A DNA stretch of 47,867 bases from Klebsormidium nitens (lineage: Eukaryota; Streptophyta; Klebsormidiophyceae; Klebsormidiales; Klebsormidiaceae), in contig DF237522.1 in NCBI GenBank assembly GCA_000708835.1, forward strand, positions 10,503-58,369. The letters run 5' to 3'. Positions 1-12,800 of the stretch are shown piece by piece. Within the stretch, counting starts at the first letter, position 1, and each line of letters begins with the position of its first letter. The position numbers were made by a program, and so were the translations under genes. Below the pieces are notes generated by a model that saw only the letters and a list, made by a program, of their open reading frames with translations, was not told the DNA's origin and did not search any database.

Positions 1-1007
1 CCCCTCAGAATCGAAGGAGGCAAGTAAGCAGAGCGCTACCTAGGGCGCCTTCGTGATGATGGCGCCTTTAAAGGGCCTTGTTGGTGCCGCTGTAGGGTTC
101 TTGATCTGGGATTGACTGCGAAGGCTGTGTAATATGCATACAGAACAGCATCGGCGGTCCTGCTGACGGTTGATGGAGAAGAAAGCAAAATGCAACATAT
201 CAAAATACTAGGGGCTCATTCAGGAGGGGGCAGGGAGCAAGGGTGACGTCAGGACAGACTCAAAGCTTGTTCAAAGAGGCGGTCAATTGTGTGTAGGGCA
301 CTTGGCTGTAACTTGTGGTTGTTTCGCTCAGCAGCCTTGGAATCAAAGTCTTGCAAGGCTACGAAAGTGAACCTCTCCGGAAAGGTGGCACCGCAAAGTG
401 ATCGACCTGGTCTGCTGGTAAGCAAAGCAATTATTTGGCCTTTCAGAACGGTTGAACTCACAAGCGATTCTTGAGCAACTAAGAAATAATATGCTAGCTA
501 GGAGGATGTGAGACGGCGACTTGTCTCCCAACAATCAGCAACGCCGCTCAGTCCACATTCAAAACTTGTAAGTTTTCTTTGAAACGACTACGTTCATGAC
601 CATGTTGAAATGGGGATGTATGAGGTTGTAAAGGCGCTTGGGGGTTGGGATTGAGGGATTGGAAGTGCTTTTTATGAGGTCAAACCATTGCTGATATGAG
701 GGCTTTCGGCCGACGAAGAGAATTGCCTGTAATTAAGGGAGGCCGCACAGCTCAAACTTCCTCTTTGTTGCGCCGAAGCAGTCTTTTCAACTGTTCATAC
801 TGCCGCTCCTTTGGTTCATTAGCAGCCCTTTCAAACAAACCCGTCGGCAAGGAAAAGACCTAGGGAATCCTTGAGATTCCTAACTCAATCCAGGAGAACC
901 GGGCAATTTCTAAATCGTTTCTTCTTTGGCAGAGATGCAGGGGATCCCCAGCCCTTGAGCCCCCAAAGCCCTCCCCCCAAAAGAGGGCGCAATTCCTCCC
1001 CAGGGCA
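1..1007. other. Intergenic / 5' flank of TFIIB gene
   Basis: I see no supportable gene here. Open frames are short, overlap on both strands and match no family I know. The last few hundred bases probably hold the promoter and 5' leader of the TFIIB gene that starts at 1008, but I recognise no specific element. Confidence 0.5.
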
Positions 1008-2313
1008 ATGGATGCTCAGATGTGCCCCGAGTGCAAGAGGGTCACGGCATTTGTCTCTGACCACTCTGCGGGGGATACCATCTGCACCGAGTGCGGCCTT
1101 GTCGTTGAAGCGCGCGTGATTGACGAGACGTCCGAATGGCGCACGTTCTCGTCCGGAGACACCACTCGCGATGACCCGAATCGTGTGGGGGGGCCAACGA
1201 ACGAACTGCTTTCTGACGGGGGGATGGGAACCATTATTTCAAAGTCAGTCACGGGGGGGGACTTCACGGGGATGAACCTGAGCCGGTGGCAGAACCGCAC
1301 ATCAAATCCGGACCGCAATCTGCTGTCTGCGTTTCGGACGATCTCGGAAATGGCGGAACGGTTGAATCTGGTGGTGGCGATCAAAGACCGAGCGTGCGAG
1401 ATATACAAAGAGATCCAGGACAGCCAGAGCATAAGGGGGCGGAGCCAGGCAGCGATATGCGGGGCCTGCTTATACATAGCCTGCCGGCAGGAGGAGAAGG
1501 CGCGGTCGTTCAAGGAGATAGGCACCGCCACGCAGGCCGCGACGGTGAAAGAGATCAAAAAGTGTACAGCGTTTGTGGTGAACACTTTGTCGAAGCGGAT
1601 GGGGGTGGTTAGCGCGGCTGACTACGTGCGGCGGTTTGCGAGTAACCTGGATTTGAAGCATAAGTTTGTCCAGGCTGCGGAAGAGGTTGTGCGACGCTTT
1701 GATGCGTACAAAGACAAGGGCAGGAGCCCTATTTCGGTTGCGGCGGGGGTGATCTTCATGCTGTCCCAACTGACTGAGGTGAGCCTTTGTCCAGGATTGT
1801 AGAGTCTTTCACAGATGGTGGAATTCATTGTTTGCAACGGGTATTGAATCCACTTGAAGTTAAATGGTTTTTGCCTCGAAGGAGAAGCAGCTTGTGTCTC
1901 TAGACAGAAAAGTCGGCTCCTAATGTTAAATTTCAGGGTTAACGAAGATAGGGCCCCAGCCCGCCTGGGGGACCTGCTCAGTTTGCTGCGGTTTGCGATC
2001 CTGGTAACAGCGCTGTCTGAAGGAAGCCGTTGTCTAGCACTGACTGAACGGACTCTTCCAAGTTCGCATTTTTTGGTGCTGCTAGCCGGATATAAAATTA
2101 AGCGAATGTGGAGAGGAACTTAAGTCAACTGCTGTTGTGATGCAGGATGACCGCAGGACCTGGAAGGAAGTTTCGCAAGCATCGGGGGTTTCGGAAGGAA
2201 CATTAAAACTCAGTTATGCGGACCTGTACCCCTACAGAGAGCAGCTGATCCCAGAAAGCTTTGCTTCCCCTGAGAAGGTGCGCTTGCTTAGCGCTACGTT
2301 CAAATCTCGCTAG
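1008..2313 (+). CDS. TFIIB: Transcription initiation factor IIB (TFIIB)
   Basis: General RNA polymerase II initiation factor that bridges promoter-bound TBP and the polymerase in the nucleus. Two exons, 1008-1778 and 2146-2313, joined in phase 0 by a GT-AG intron, give 312 residues, the usual plant length. The N-terminal zinc ribbon is visible as CPEC (C6, C9) and CTEC (C26, C29), followed by the B-linker stretch ETSEWRTF and VGGPTN. Two cyclin-like repeats follow: the first contains IKDRACEIYK and CGACLYIACRQE, the second RSPISVAAGVIFMLSQLTE and, across the intron, ASGVSEGTLKLSYADLYP. The start ATG has a good context (GCAATGG) and directly precedes the ribbon. The C-terminus is short after the second repeat, as in plants. 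The paralogue Brf is excluded by the length and the lack of a long C-terminal extension. Confidence 0.95.
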
Positions 2314-3539
2314 AAGCGTATGCACAGTATCTGGTGTACTTTAAAGAGCTTAAAGCTCAAGTGCGCTCCCGGCCAGCAATCTGACGAGAACATCTAGAAG
2401 TTCTATACAGACTTAGTGCTAGATTGACAGGCCGAAGAGATGGGCCATGAAAATCGTATGCTTTAGCCTAGGTTGATTCCAAAGGGCCAACGCACTTGTT
2501 CCCTTTTCAATGTTCACAACTGCATCACTCGGAGCTTTGAGTACGTTTTGAGAAGCTGTTCGGTGTCGTTGGAAAGTTTCAATCTGTCGTCAACCAAACG
2601 GATGAAACCAACTTGCGCTAGCATTGCCTGAGTGACGCCCATTTTCGAAATGTAACTTCAACAATATAGGGATGCGAGTGCGAACAACCTGTGATGTCTG
2701 GTTGAAGATTTCCATATGAATGTCTGCAGCGACTCATATGACAATGATGCCATCCTGTCTGATCCCTTCTCCGACATGGAGTGCCAGATATTATACTATA
2801 AGATGCATAAGCGCTTACCGCGCCAGCATATGGAGCTCTAGGGCTCAGGCTGCTGCCATGCTAGAACACGAACGCGCACATGAGTATGCAATCATGCAAT
2901 GCCGCCAACGAGGGACTGCCCGGATACGTTGTGCTTGCGGGCCGCCCTCACTTGACCTTATAATCTGCATGCTTAACTCAGTGTGCGTCACTGCGCGACG
3001 GTTGGCATGTATAAATGTGATCGATCCATCTCCGACAAGGATGCGAACTTAAGCACGTGCATACTTGCTTTACTATTAGAGCTAAACATGCGCTCACATT
3101 ACCGGCCTCCGCGCTTAATGACCCAACTAGTGACATAGTTCGTGATCACACATACACTAGTGATTAAGCCATGATCACTAGTAGTGACATATATGAACAT
3201 GCAGTACAAATTGAGTATGCATATATTACACGATCACGAACCACACAACCGTGACCCCGTCGAACACATGCCAGTGTCACGGTGCACTCCACAGCATGTA
3301 GACAATTGTGAAATTGCACACAGTAATCAAATCTCATAGCTTCAAGTAGACGCTGGCGGTTTAAAACCAATCGGCAATGATTCCAAAAGAGGATCCTCTT
3401 TGTGTTCAAAAGCCACTCGCGTTCCTCGCTTTGGTCAATACAGCTCTCTACAATGATGCGCAACTCTACATTTGCGCGCAACAGATATTGTACATGAAAG
3501 TATCACCACTGCCTCGCAAGCAGACAGTCTTTCACTGAT
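2314..3539. other. Intergenic, no gene seen
   Basis: This lies between the convergent 3' ends of TFIIB and MsrA. Open frames at 2720-3052 (+) and 3164-3481 (-) are Cys/Arg-rich, lack family motifs and look random. Around 3156-3182 a short inverted repeat (arms ACTAGTGAT and ATCACTAGT) sits in a patch rich in TGATCA and ACTAGT words. No function is assignable. Confidence 0.5.
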
Positions 3540-5053
3540 CTAACCATAGCACCTGATGGGGTCATTGCACCCCTTGGCTGGTGACTGAGCCATCCCCATC
3601 CGTCCTCCTTTAGACAGGTATTGCTGATGGTACTCCTCTGCCTTATAGAACCGCTTTGCAGGGAGAATCTCAGTGACTATCTTCCGATTCATCTTCTGCT
3701 GATGCTTGGCCAACGACTCCTTTGCTTCTTGCTCTTGTTGGTCGTCATAGGTGTAGATGCCGGACCGGTATTGAGTTCCAACATCACCACCCTGTAAAAC
3801 ACGACATAAAACATAAGAAAACCTTGCAGGCCGCATCAGCGACATACTCAAAAGTGAGTATAACAAAAGGTCGAGAACTTGCAGGACCCCAGTATTGTAA
3901 GAGTGTCTGGCAAATATTTATCCATACAAGCCAACCCAAATACCACAGCAACTTCTGCTGCTTAAAGCGCTTTTCACTTGCACGCTTTTACATTTGCAGC
4001 AGAGACTGAAAGCGACCTGCCACATACACAGTGCAATATTCAAGGGCTTCAACATGGACCCGCTGCACACAACTTTTCACAACTTTTACCACGGGCCCTG
4101 AATCAGATTGAGCAAAGGGGAAAACAAGCCCTGAAAAAAATTTCAGTGGCTCACAGCTAGGCCACTAATGGCCATCACCAAAGCAGGATCAACACAACTG
4201 TGTACACACTTGCACAATTGACTTGGCAACACAAGATGCAGACCAGATACGGAAGAGCATGCTCAGAGCCAGGCCCTTGATTGGCAAAGACAATGAAACA
4301 CAAGAAATGTAGACTTCGAAGAGCGTGCGCAGATTTCAATTGCACAGCATTGTTCATGCAGAATCTCTTGGTCACTCACAGGTTTCAAAAAACACACAAG
4401 TTTCCAAAACCGAATTTCAAAAAAAGACAGCGAAGACCATGAAGCAGCTACTTCACCTGTCTGTTCAGGGTAGTCGGGTCGTGCCTGCTCCAGAACACGT
4501 CCAACAAGTTGCCATATGTGCACTCCTTGGGGTCGAACTCCACCCTCACAACCTCAGAGTGGCCGGTGTCCCCATTGCAGACTTCCCTGTATGACGGGTT
4601 ATGTGTGGCGCCCTGCGTGTAACCCACCCAGGTCTTGCTAACCCCAGGCACTCTCTGGTACGCCAATTCAACACCCCAGAAGCACCCCGCACCAAACTGC
4701 GCAAACTTGTTTCCAGGTGCGGGGATGTCTGTATCAGGCTCCTGAGCCTCCGGAGCAATCTCCTGGGGGCCGCTACTCTTCCCCCCGAATGCAGATAAAA
4801 AGCTCTTCATGGAATCAGACAGGTCGTCAACACCGGAAGTGCCTGCTCGGACGGCTGATCGGCTGTTGAAGCTGCGAGAAGCGCTCTTCGGACGCCCCAA
4901 TGACCTCAGACTCTGCACACTTTTGGTGGCGAGGAATGAAGATGAGATAAGCGCAGGGCAAGCAACGCTTTTTGTACGGGCCTGCAACTGGATGGAGCTC
5001 TGCAGGAGCTTGCTTGAGAGGGCGGAGGTTGATGTGGTCGCAAGGGCAGTCAT
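3540..5053 (-). CDS. MSRA: Peptide methionine sulfoxide reductase A, plastid-type
   Basis: Reduces the S epimer of methionine sulfoxide in proteins; likely acts in the plastid. Exon 1 is 5053-4457 (199 codons) and exon 2 is 3791-3540, joined in phase 0 across a 665-base intron, giving 282 residues. Residues 1 to about 95 are Ser/Ala/Arg-rich with few acidic residues, as in a transit peptide. The catalytic motif FGAGCFWG places the active cysteine near residue 124. Downstream are [25 protein letters not shown] and, in exon 2, [11 protein letters not shown]. The tail [10 protein letters not shown] carries the two C-terminal cysteines of plant plastid MsrA that recycle the catalytic cysteine and are reduced by thioredoxin. 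An in-frame ATG further upstream would add a basic extension; I chose the one at 5053 because it gives a normal transit peptide. It is head-to-head with a thioredoxin gene. Confidence 0.94.
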
Positions 5054-6007
5054 TTTCAGAGGCGACAAGGAAGCGACGCTTTGAAAATGCCTGGGAGCTG
5101 CGCCTGCGCTCCCCCTTTCTTCCTCCCTACGACGAGGCTGCGGGACAAAAGCGTGGAACCTTCTTGGGAGAGGGCGTCGTGGAGCTTTTGCGACCCTCCG
5201 TTTGATCATTCCCCAATCCAACGGCCAAGGTTGATCGAGACTCAACACCTTTGTTTAGGTAAACTTCAGAGAATGAGTACCTCTTTTCGGATGAAGGTAC
5301 ATGTCATTGTAGCCCGATTCTGATCTACGAGTATGTATTCAGACGAACTAGGGGCGGTCAACAACACTGTCATCGGGTTCCAGCCTGCTGCCAGTGCAGG
5401 GGCCAAAAATTTGGTCCTTCGCAGGCCCACTCTCAGAGTCAGTGCGGCGCAATCCCCTTGCAATGGCCTTGGCATTGCTGATCAAAGGGGCAATTGAAGC
5501 AGCTTTTTGGCTTCTTCTGCCCCCCTTGCCAGTGGCCTGAAAAGTCAATTTCACATCGCCAGTAGAGTGTCATTTCACGAGGTTCCTCCTCATACTGGTT
5601 CTGTGGGTTTTGCCAGCAGGCATGCGTTCTTTAGGTCCCACGGGCAATAAGTACTACTGGCTGTTCTTTCTGAGCTGCCACGCAACGGCATTACGGCATT
5701 ACGCAATGCTGAGCCAATTCAGACCCAGCAACAAGAGATCTACCGTATGTAGTTCCTGCCAAGCTCATACCTGCTAGCTGGCACTGAGGGCATAAACGAG
5801 CTCCAGTTTGCGAAGCATCAGCACATAGTCTGGTTGTGCAAGCCGGTCGTTTGCATCCGGCAGGATTGAATACTCCTCTATCGGTTGTTTGCAGCCGCTT
5901 GAAAGAGTGGAAGCCAGCTCTTTCGAGGAGCCTAGTTCACTATTCAATCAAGCAAGTAACCTACATTCCGTCACTAGAGAGCCTTCCGCAAGGACATTCC
6001 TGGTGCC
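5054..6007. other. Divergent intergenic region between MsrA and thioredoxin
   Basis: A 954-base space separates the two divergent start codons, so it should contain both promoters. It also holds an unassigned minus-strand open stretch (5348-5947), listed separately. I recognise no TATA box or named regulatory site with confidence. Confidence 0.5.
5348..5947 (-). other. Possible unrecognised antisense coding or transcribed segment
   Basis: On the minus strand a frame is open from 5947 to a TAG at 5776-5774. It includes the protein-like stretch YSILPDANDRLAQPDYVL followed by MLRKLELVYAL. Three bases after the stop is a good donor (CAG|GTATGA, exon end 5771), and at 5536 there is a good acceptor (CTTTTCAG|GCC). 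Beyond that acceptor the same phase stays open to 5348; this part also has its own ATG at 5554 (MKLTFQATGKGGRR). I do not recognise either peptide. It could be the 3' end of an antisense transcript with a late stop and a 3'UTR intron, a decayed gene, or chance. No upstream exon could be identified. Confidence 0.2.
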
Positions 6008-8378
6008 ATGGGGGCCAGTCCTGCTGATGATCTCCCCGTCATCCACGTAAAGTCCAAGGCCGAGTGGGACAAGTTCCGCTTTGAGAGCGGTTCTGAGCTG
6101 GTGAGACTTTTCATGACATTATGCTGAGATTGTTCACACCACCATGATGAGACTTTGGATTGATGTTTGTGTGATCTTCTTGCCACCCTCTTGAGATGCC
6201 CCTTTACTGTCATGGTTTTTTCTGTGGATATCAGTGCTTTGACATATATACAAGAAGAGAGATCAACATCCACGTTCAGACAGAACCTGTCCTGAACCAT
6301 CTTCCTTGCCACATGTTAGCCACATCCTGCAAGCCTTTTTCACTCTGAACAGCTTAATCTGCCTCGTCCACATTGATGCCGCGGCATCTGTTGTTCACCG
6401 CGCCGTCTTTAATAGCTCCAAAACATAATAAGTCACTGTAGGAAGCCTGATTGGAAGTAAGGTAAACGGGTTTGAATACAAAGACGAAATGCGGAGGACA
6501 AAGTACAAAGGAGTTTCTATAGTGCTGTCCGCAGTGGTTCCTTGTGACTTGATAAGATGGGGCGACAGCTCTTTAGGAAAACGCCAGGGCTTCCCAGTTT
6601 TACATGTCAAGTTTTCTTCTTCCTTTCCACCTTCTTTGCTTTATTCGTTGGGTATGATTTCCATGGGGGCCAATCTCTGGTTTCTGCACGTCCTCCTGGG
6701 AAGCTTGACATACAATGGAGGACCTGATCCAACCAGGCAATGGTGGCTCAACGGCGAGGAGTTGGAATATTAACGAGTGTCAGTGTGTGAAGTTGGAAAG
6801 AGTCTGCTAAACAGTGTTTCTTGATGACAAACCCAATCTTGTGCTCAAGTAGTCTTTCCGTGTCACCCTCCCTGCTTCTTGTCAGCTGCTTAGCATCATC
6901 TATGACTTCTACAACCAGGTCTCTGAATTCTCAGCCAGGCTTTCTCAACCTTCATCATAATCCATACAGCTTCCGAAAAGGTGAACTCTGCGCCCCAAAA
7001 CGCACAAGGAAGGAAAGCGAGAGAAACCGATTATGCGAAAGGCGCTTGGAAGGGACGGTTAAAGCTGAGCTCTCGGATTGTCCGCAGTTCTTCGTCGACT
7101 TTTGGGCGACTTGGTGCAGCCCCTGCCGGGTGATGTCCCCAGTGTTTGTACAGCTGGCGAATCAGCACCCGAAAATCAAGTTCCTCAAAGTGGACATTGA
7201 CGAATTGCAGGTGAGAGGTGCACCGCCGCTCTGGCGACCCGTCCCCTTCTTTCGTGTGCCTTCCTCATTCATTTGATTGTTAAGTTTCTTTGACAGGGAA
7301 CCCCGCTTTGTATATCCTGTTCTAGAGAACTTTGAAATCTGCTCTTCTCTGCATTGAGCGAGCTCTACCGCCCCGCCTACTTTAACGGCACAGAAGTTCC
7401 GGTTACTCGCATGTCCGAAATGGATATGCACTGCTAATATCCGTCGAGTCTGCTTGGCCGCCTTCTTCCACATCGCGGGGCGGCCTGATTGGGTTACAGT
7501 TGCTAGCATTTACAGGATGCTCTACACTCTATCATTAAAAGCTATATACAAAAGCACGAAGAAACGTCCCAGGAAGCTTTTATTGCTTATTTGGGGATTC
7601 CGCACCTCTGTTTGCACCCGGGTTGGATCAGCGACCTTCGTCTGCTTTACAGCCAAAGTTGATTGGTCGGACTCTATCCGACATGTTTAGTGGTGTGCGC
7701 TCGACGAGCCACTTGCTTCTCGGAGCGTTTTTGAAACGCTGCAGCTTCAACAAGAAAGTCGAATAGTATAGGAATTACTGTTAATGAAACACGTAGAGCG
7801 CGAGAGAGGTGAGTCCGGCAGGATGAACTCGACAGCACGGAACAATTTATGTAGCTGTCGAGTCTTGACTGGACCGTTGACGTTAACAGCCTTGATGCTT
7901 TCCGGTCATCAGGTCCCTCAAGTGTGTAGAAAGCCCGGTCATTGAACAGGATATGCCTGATGGTTCTCGATAACAGGACCTCTTCCGGCCCTAGCGCACC
8001 CAATCATCCAACGGGGTTTGTATGATGGCTTTCGAGCTCTAGAGTGCATGATTGCCCGGTCTCTGGGAAAAGGGTTTGGATATTGGATTCTTGGAACAGG
8101 GTCTCTCACGGGCAAAAAGCGCCAGTCCTTTTACGGAAATTGCCGTGTGGTTTCTCGACTTAGTAGCGAGAAAACAACATTGTCTCACTCCGGACAATGA
8201 AAGTCGGTCTCTGAACAGGTTTTCTCCTCCGCAGGATGTCGCGTTGCAAGAAAACATCATGTCCGTGCCCACGTTCCGTGCTTACCAAGGCGGGAGAGCC
8301 GTCGACGAGTTCGTGGGGGCGAACAAGCAGCACCTGGAGGCCTTCGTAGTGGCACACGTACAGACGGTGACTGCGTGA
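6008..8378 (+). CDS. Thioredoxin with WCSPC active site
   Basis: Small dithiol-disulfide oxidoreductase. Three exons, 6008-6100, 7088-7210 and 8235-8378, all joined in phase 0, give 119 residues, a complete single thioredoxin domain. Visible landmarks are FFVDFWATWCSPC (Cys41 and Cys44), KIKFLKVDIDELQ (the beta-strand with its conserved Asp), and IMSVPTFRAYQGG with the cis-proline at residue 84. The middle residue of the active site is Ser rather than the usual Gly (WCGPC). There is no obvious transit peptide, so a cytosolic h-like form is most likely. The start ATG has a favourable context (GCCATGG); the second residue is Gly, but position 6 is not Ser/Thr, so myristoylation is doubtful. Introns are about 1 kb each. 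It is divergent from MsrA, an enzyme class that needs thioredoxin for turnover. Confidence 0.9.
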
Positions 8379-9826
8379 AGTTTAATGACAGGATTGGTTA
8401 GGCTGATCGCAATCACGAGAAGCTACTTGAAGAATATGTGAGAAAGTGTGAACATGCATCATGCAGTGCTTTGGAAAGATGAAACAGACACCGCTCAGAA
8501 GGCCAGCTTATTGAATACAAGTCGAATGATTATTTTAGGACTAGTGATCGAAGAGTCGAGTAGGCCGTAAAAACTGCCAGACAGCTAGCTCGACTCGTCG
8601 ATACAGGACATTGGATAATGAACCGGACCAATCAGTGACTCAGTGGACGTACACATACACAGAACATCATCTTAGGATGTACGGACCCGACCGTAAAGTA
8701 TCCTGAAGGAAGTGCACTGCATACTCGTAATGAAGACGTGCATCTAGACAGGCCGCGGGCCGGCACTTGCCATGTGGCGTATGCAGTTTTTTCAAGCCGT
8801 GCATGCAATCGGGTCAAGTCGACGGTTCTATCTAGTTGCAGGTTAATCAACGAACACGATTTTTGTATACTAAGTACCCTACCGTACTGCAAATGATACA
8901 TGTCGCCGATCATTCATGACCATATGTTCGACGATAAGTTCATGACCGGCCACGGGCTTAGTACTTAGCTGGATATGTGCCTAGGCTGGCTATAAGAGAT
9001 TATATATAATTCATTGCGTGAGACGTTGCACTAATTACGAGATTAAGGTTCATTCGATCTAGCAAATTAGATGTGCTGCCAGGGTAATGCGTCACTCATG
9101 TCGGAATTGCGAGCTCCTGCGGCGGCCGGCCTGCTCGGCATGCAGCCCGCAGGCTTTATTTTTATCATGGGATCTCTGCATGCAATTCGATCTGGTCGGA
9201 TCGATCGAGCTTAACGACGCAGGGTTCGAGAACCGCGGCCGCATTGACCGCCATCATGCATGCAGTGCATGGCACATGTCGCGGCCGAATCACTGCTCGA
9301 GACTTTCCAATTGTGGCACATGTGTGCTGTCACATATATGCTAAGACTAGGCTACCTAGCTATACACGTACATGACGGTAGCCTAGTCTTGAGATATACC
9401 ATGACGTAACTGACAACGGCAAGCCAAGTTGTTCGTGGCTGAAAGCACTACCAGTCTGAGCAATGAAAGGGCCATAAGAATGGCTGCGGACACCTTCACG
9501 CTTGGGCACGGAAGGTTCAGTCGTTAGTACAGGCTGTTGCACTATAAGATGAAGCGGACACTATACTACAAAAGGATGAGCGTTCTGAAAGAATCGGGCA
9601 TCAACGCTCAGGATTTCGAACGTCGGCTAATCCTAGTACAAGCGTGTTCTCAAACAAGTGCGCAACTATGCATGGAACCGGCGCCAAGTACTGAGTCTGA
9701 CACTATACAGGTCTGGTACGAACAATTCCGGGCAATTGCAACGGTGCGGTGTTGCAGGAATCTAGGCACTCCAAGCTTGGAACGACGTCTACTTCCGTAC
9801 GGATGACCGGACCATGTTTCGGACCA
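8379..9826. other. Intergenic, no gene seen
   Basis: This lies between the 3' ends of the thioredoxin and the DUF1336 gene. The sequence is rich in CATGCATG- and CGATCGA-like words and has only short open frames without family motifs. It contains the perfect inverted repeat at 9343-9390 listed separately. Confidence 0.5.
9343..9390. repeat. Perfect 14-bp inverted repeat with 20-nt loop
   Basis: The arm AAGACTAGGCTACC at 9343-9356 is matched exactly by its reverse complement at 9377-9390, with 20 bases between. It could form a hairpin in RNA or mark a small transposon footprint. It lies in noncoding sequence about 440 bases past the end of the DUF1336 coding region. Confidence 0.7.
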
Positions 9827-12800
9827 TCAGATTGTGCGCGGCGTTCCGGACATCTTGACGCTCAGCGTTTCGGATGATCGGGGCGTGCGGTCGGGACGCT
9901 CCCGATGTTCCTCGTCGAGAACGTAGAGGGAGGGGCTGACGAAGTCGAACTTGTTCAGACAGGCGCAGCACAGCACGTGCTCGGGGAGTTCCTCCGGCCG
10001 GTTTCCCTGCAGGAAGTTTCTGGTGTGAATACCCCGCGATCTTGAAGAGATGTTGTAATGATTGTGTACGCAAAGGGAAGAATACGTGGTTCACTTGGAG
10101 AGAGGGAGCATGAAACAGCAACGGATGGAATGGAGCAACCTAGTTGCTCAGTTGAACAGATGAGAGTAATTCAAACAAAGGGAGGAAGCCGAATGAGGGG
10201 GGTTTGCATACGGTAGTTGCTGAAACCATGTGTCAAACTGGCTCAAAGAGAAGAGCGCCTTGACCAAATTAAGCAGGAGACAACAACCCGGACGAGAGCG
10301 CTACTGGAGAAAAATTGAGGCACAGGTATGCGAAAAGGACAAAGAACAGGGATAAAGCAAAGGACCAGCATAGCAGCTGGACGCCATACAAAACGGGGAG
10401 GATTATGGACCACATGCTTGAGTCAACGAAGAAAGGAAACCGAAAGACAGTTTTCCGTGACTGTGAGATCAGATTAAAAAGGGTACAGGTCGTACCTGGA
10501 TGATGAGCGCAAAGTCAATGACCATCTGTTTGAGCCGTTGCCGGAACGACTCGAGCCCCTTGCGTGCCAGAAAGCTAAAGCGATGCACGTCAATGTCAAT
10601 CTCCATGTAGTTGTCCTCCTGCAAGCAGAGTTTGAACCCGGAAGCATTAGCAACCGGTACGAAACATTGAAAGTCGGTTAAACGCGTTGAGGAACCAGTT
10701 AAAAGCACCAGGGCTCAGTGCAGACTGTGCTCCAGACCAGGTCAAAGTAAACCCGTGCACCTGGATGAAAATTGCCGCGGTGGTAACGGCACGTGCTTCC
10801 TAATCGATATGTGCCAATTCTTTCAAATCACTAAGGCTCAAGCGTACACCGCTTCCTTATGACAGCTGTCAGAACGGATGGAAGGAGAACACTGACTCCC
10901 GGCGGACTCCCTAGATACCCCCTTCCCACTACAACCGCTTCGACCGACGGTCAAAGTCAGCAGATGCAATCAGCCTACTGTAGACCGTCGATCCTAGAGG
11001 GGTATCGGTAGGAGGGGTTTGTAACATCGCTCGGACTTCCATGTTCTCCCTCCTTCCGTTCTGTCAACAGGTGCAAACTCGCTGCCAGGTTAAACCAATC
11101 GCACCTGGAAAAACACGTGCTGCGGGCGCGAAAGAACGGGCTTCCCGTTGTAGTTGGTCGCGAGCTTCCGCTCCGTGAGGCTCATGTCGACCTCGTCCAC
11201 GTTGCGCATGCTCGCAATCAGCTTCAGCCTATCGCGCAGCGACACCTGGCTGCCCATCAGCCCGACCTTCTCCTGATCGTCCCCCAGAAACCGCTGTATG
11301 ACAGAGGAACGCTCTCGCTCAAGTCTAATCCAGACAATCTTTGGTTCTTTACAAATATGGGGTCAGCATGTGTCTTTTGCTATAAAGCAATTGGCTACCC
11401 ACCAGCCCAATTGCGTCTTGCTCATCAGCTTGGGACCGCTGCACAGCGAAACAGGATGTACAGCTCTCGTCGACTCTAGCAGTTGCTAAAAGCCTCGACG
11501 TTCTGGATTAGTCAGAGCCCAGCGTGGAGCGACAGCTACCAGTGTATTGCCTGTGAGGTTTGTGTTCGCGTTTGCCCTATAAATTTACGAGTTGTTCATG
11601 GGCACTAGCCCGACAATCTCCAGCTTGCACCAAAAGAAACCAACATCTGCTCGGTACGGGGATGGACCAGTTCGTGACATCCTAGACATCAACCAAACGG
11701 CTTCGATCAACCACGGGGTGACACCTGTTTGTCTCGACTTGTCAGGCCTCATCCCAACCCTGCTCTGCAATGGCCTCCTCGGGTATCTTACGACATCCCC
11801 TCCTACCATTAGCGTTCATTCAGTGGAAGCTCATAGATTTGCAGCGAACCGGTCCGACAGAGAAAACCCACCTTGAGCAGCGCAAACGCGGCCGGGGGCG
11901 GATTCTTCTCAAACTCCTCGTTCAACCGGAAGCACAGAATCACGTTGAACCCCTCCCCGTCCTGACCCTCCGCCCCCCCGAAAATGCTCGGGGGGTAGAG
12001 CGGAAACTGCAGGTTGACCACTAACACGCGTGGTAACCCGTCCCGCCCAAAGGGCTCGCCCCGGCACGGGATGTCCATAAGCTGGGCGACGTGCATAAGC
12101 TTTCGGACGGAGTGGTATACGTCGACCGCGAGGAGCTCGTATATCGGGTGCATCATGGCCAGGATCTTTTTCTTATCCCTGAGTGGAAAGGAGGAGGGTG
12201 AGGGACTATTCTTTAATTGTCACATAAGAAGCACAGTCAAATTTCGGAGAAGGGTGCTCCTGAGATTTGTTTTCGGAACAGCGCTAACGGAAGAAGGAGG
12301 AATACAAGGACCAACTTGTGCTGTCATTATTCCGTAAAGACTGTAGGACACCAATCCGCCTCCAAAAACAAAGAAGCAGAATAGAGACGGAGAGAGACCG
12401 CTTTGCCAAAGCGCCTCCGGCAGTAAAACGTAACGTCATTGGGACCGAACACGACAAGCTGTCTCGGAACAACGTTAAGAACGACTAGCTGATGTCATAC
12501 ACGTAAGCTGTGGTCCCACAAGGAAGGGAACTTGGCCATGATGTCCTTCAAATACGACATCTTCGAAGCAAATCGAGAATCACGAATCAAAAAGTCTGGC
12601 CGAGCATGAATGGTTGACATCCCCACAAGGTGAACCTAGATGACCAGGAGAAGACTTTGCACGCTTCAAGAAGACTGTCACCGACGAAACCGTCCCTTCC
12701 ATTTGCATTCTCCCACTAAGATACAGCAAGCAGACAAAAGCGCAGAAGTCTCACTTCATGTACGTCTTTCCCCTCAACACGAAGCTCGCCGCGTCCACTT

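Noticed and set aside
3164-3481. 105-codon minus-strand frame downstream of MsrA
   Set aside because: Cys/Arg-rich random-looking translation, no motif, no supporting splice or start context.
8018-8200. Small ORF within thioredoxin intron 2
   Set aside because: It has no motif and lies inside an intron whose flanking exons join cleanly in phase.
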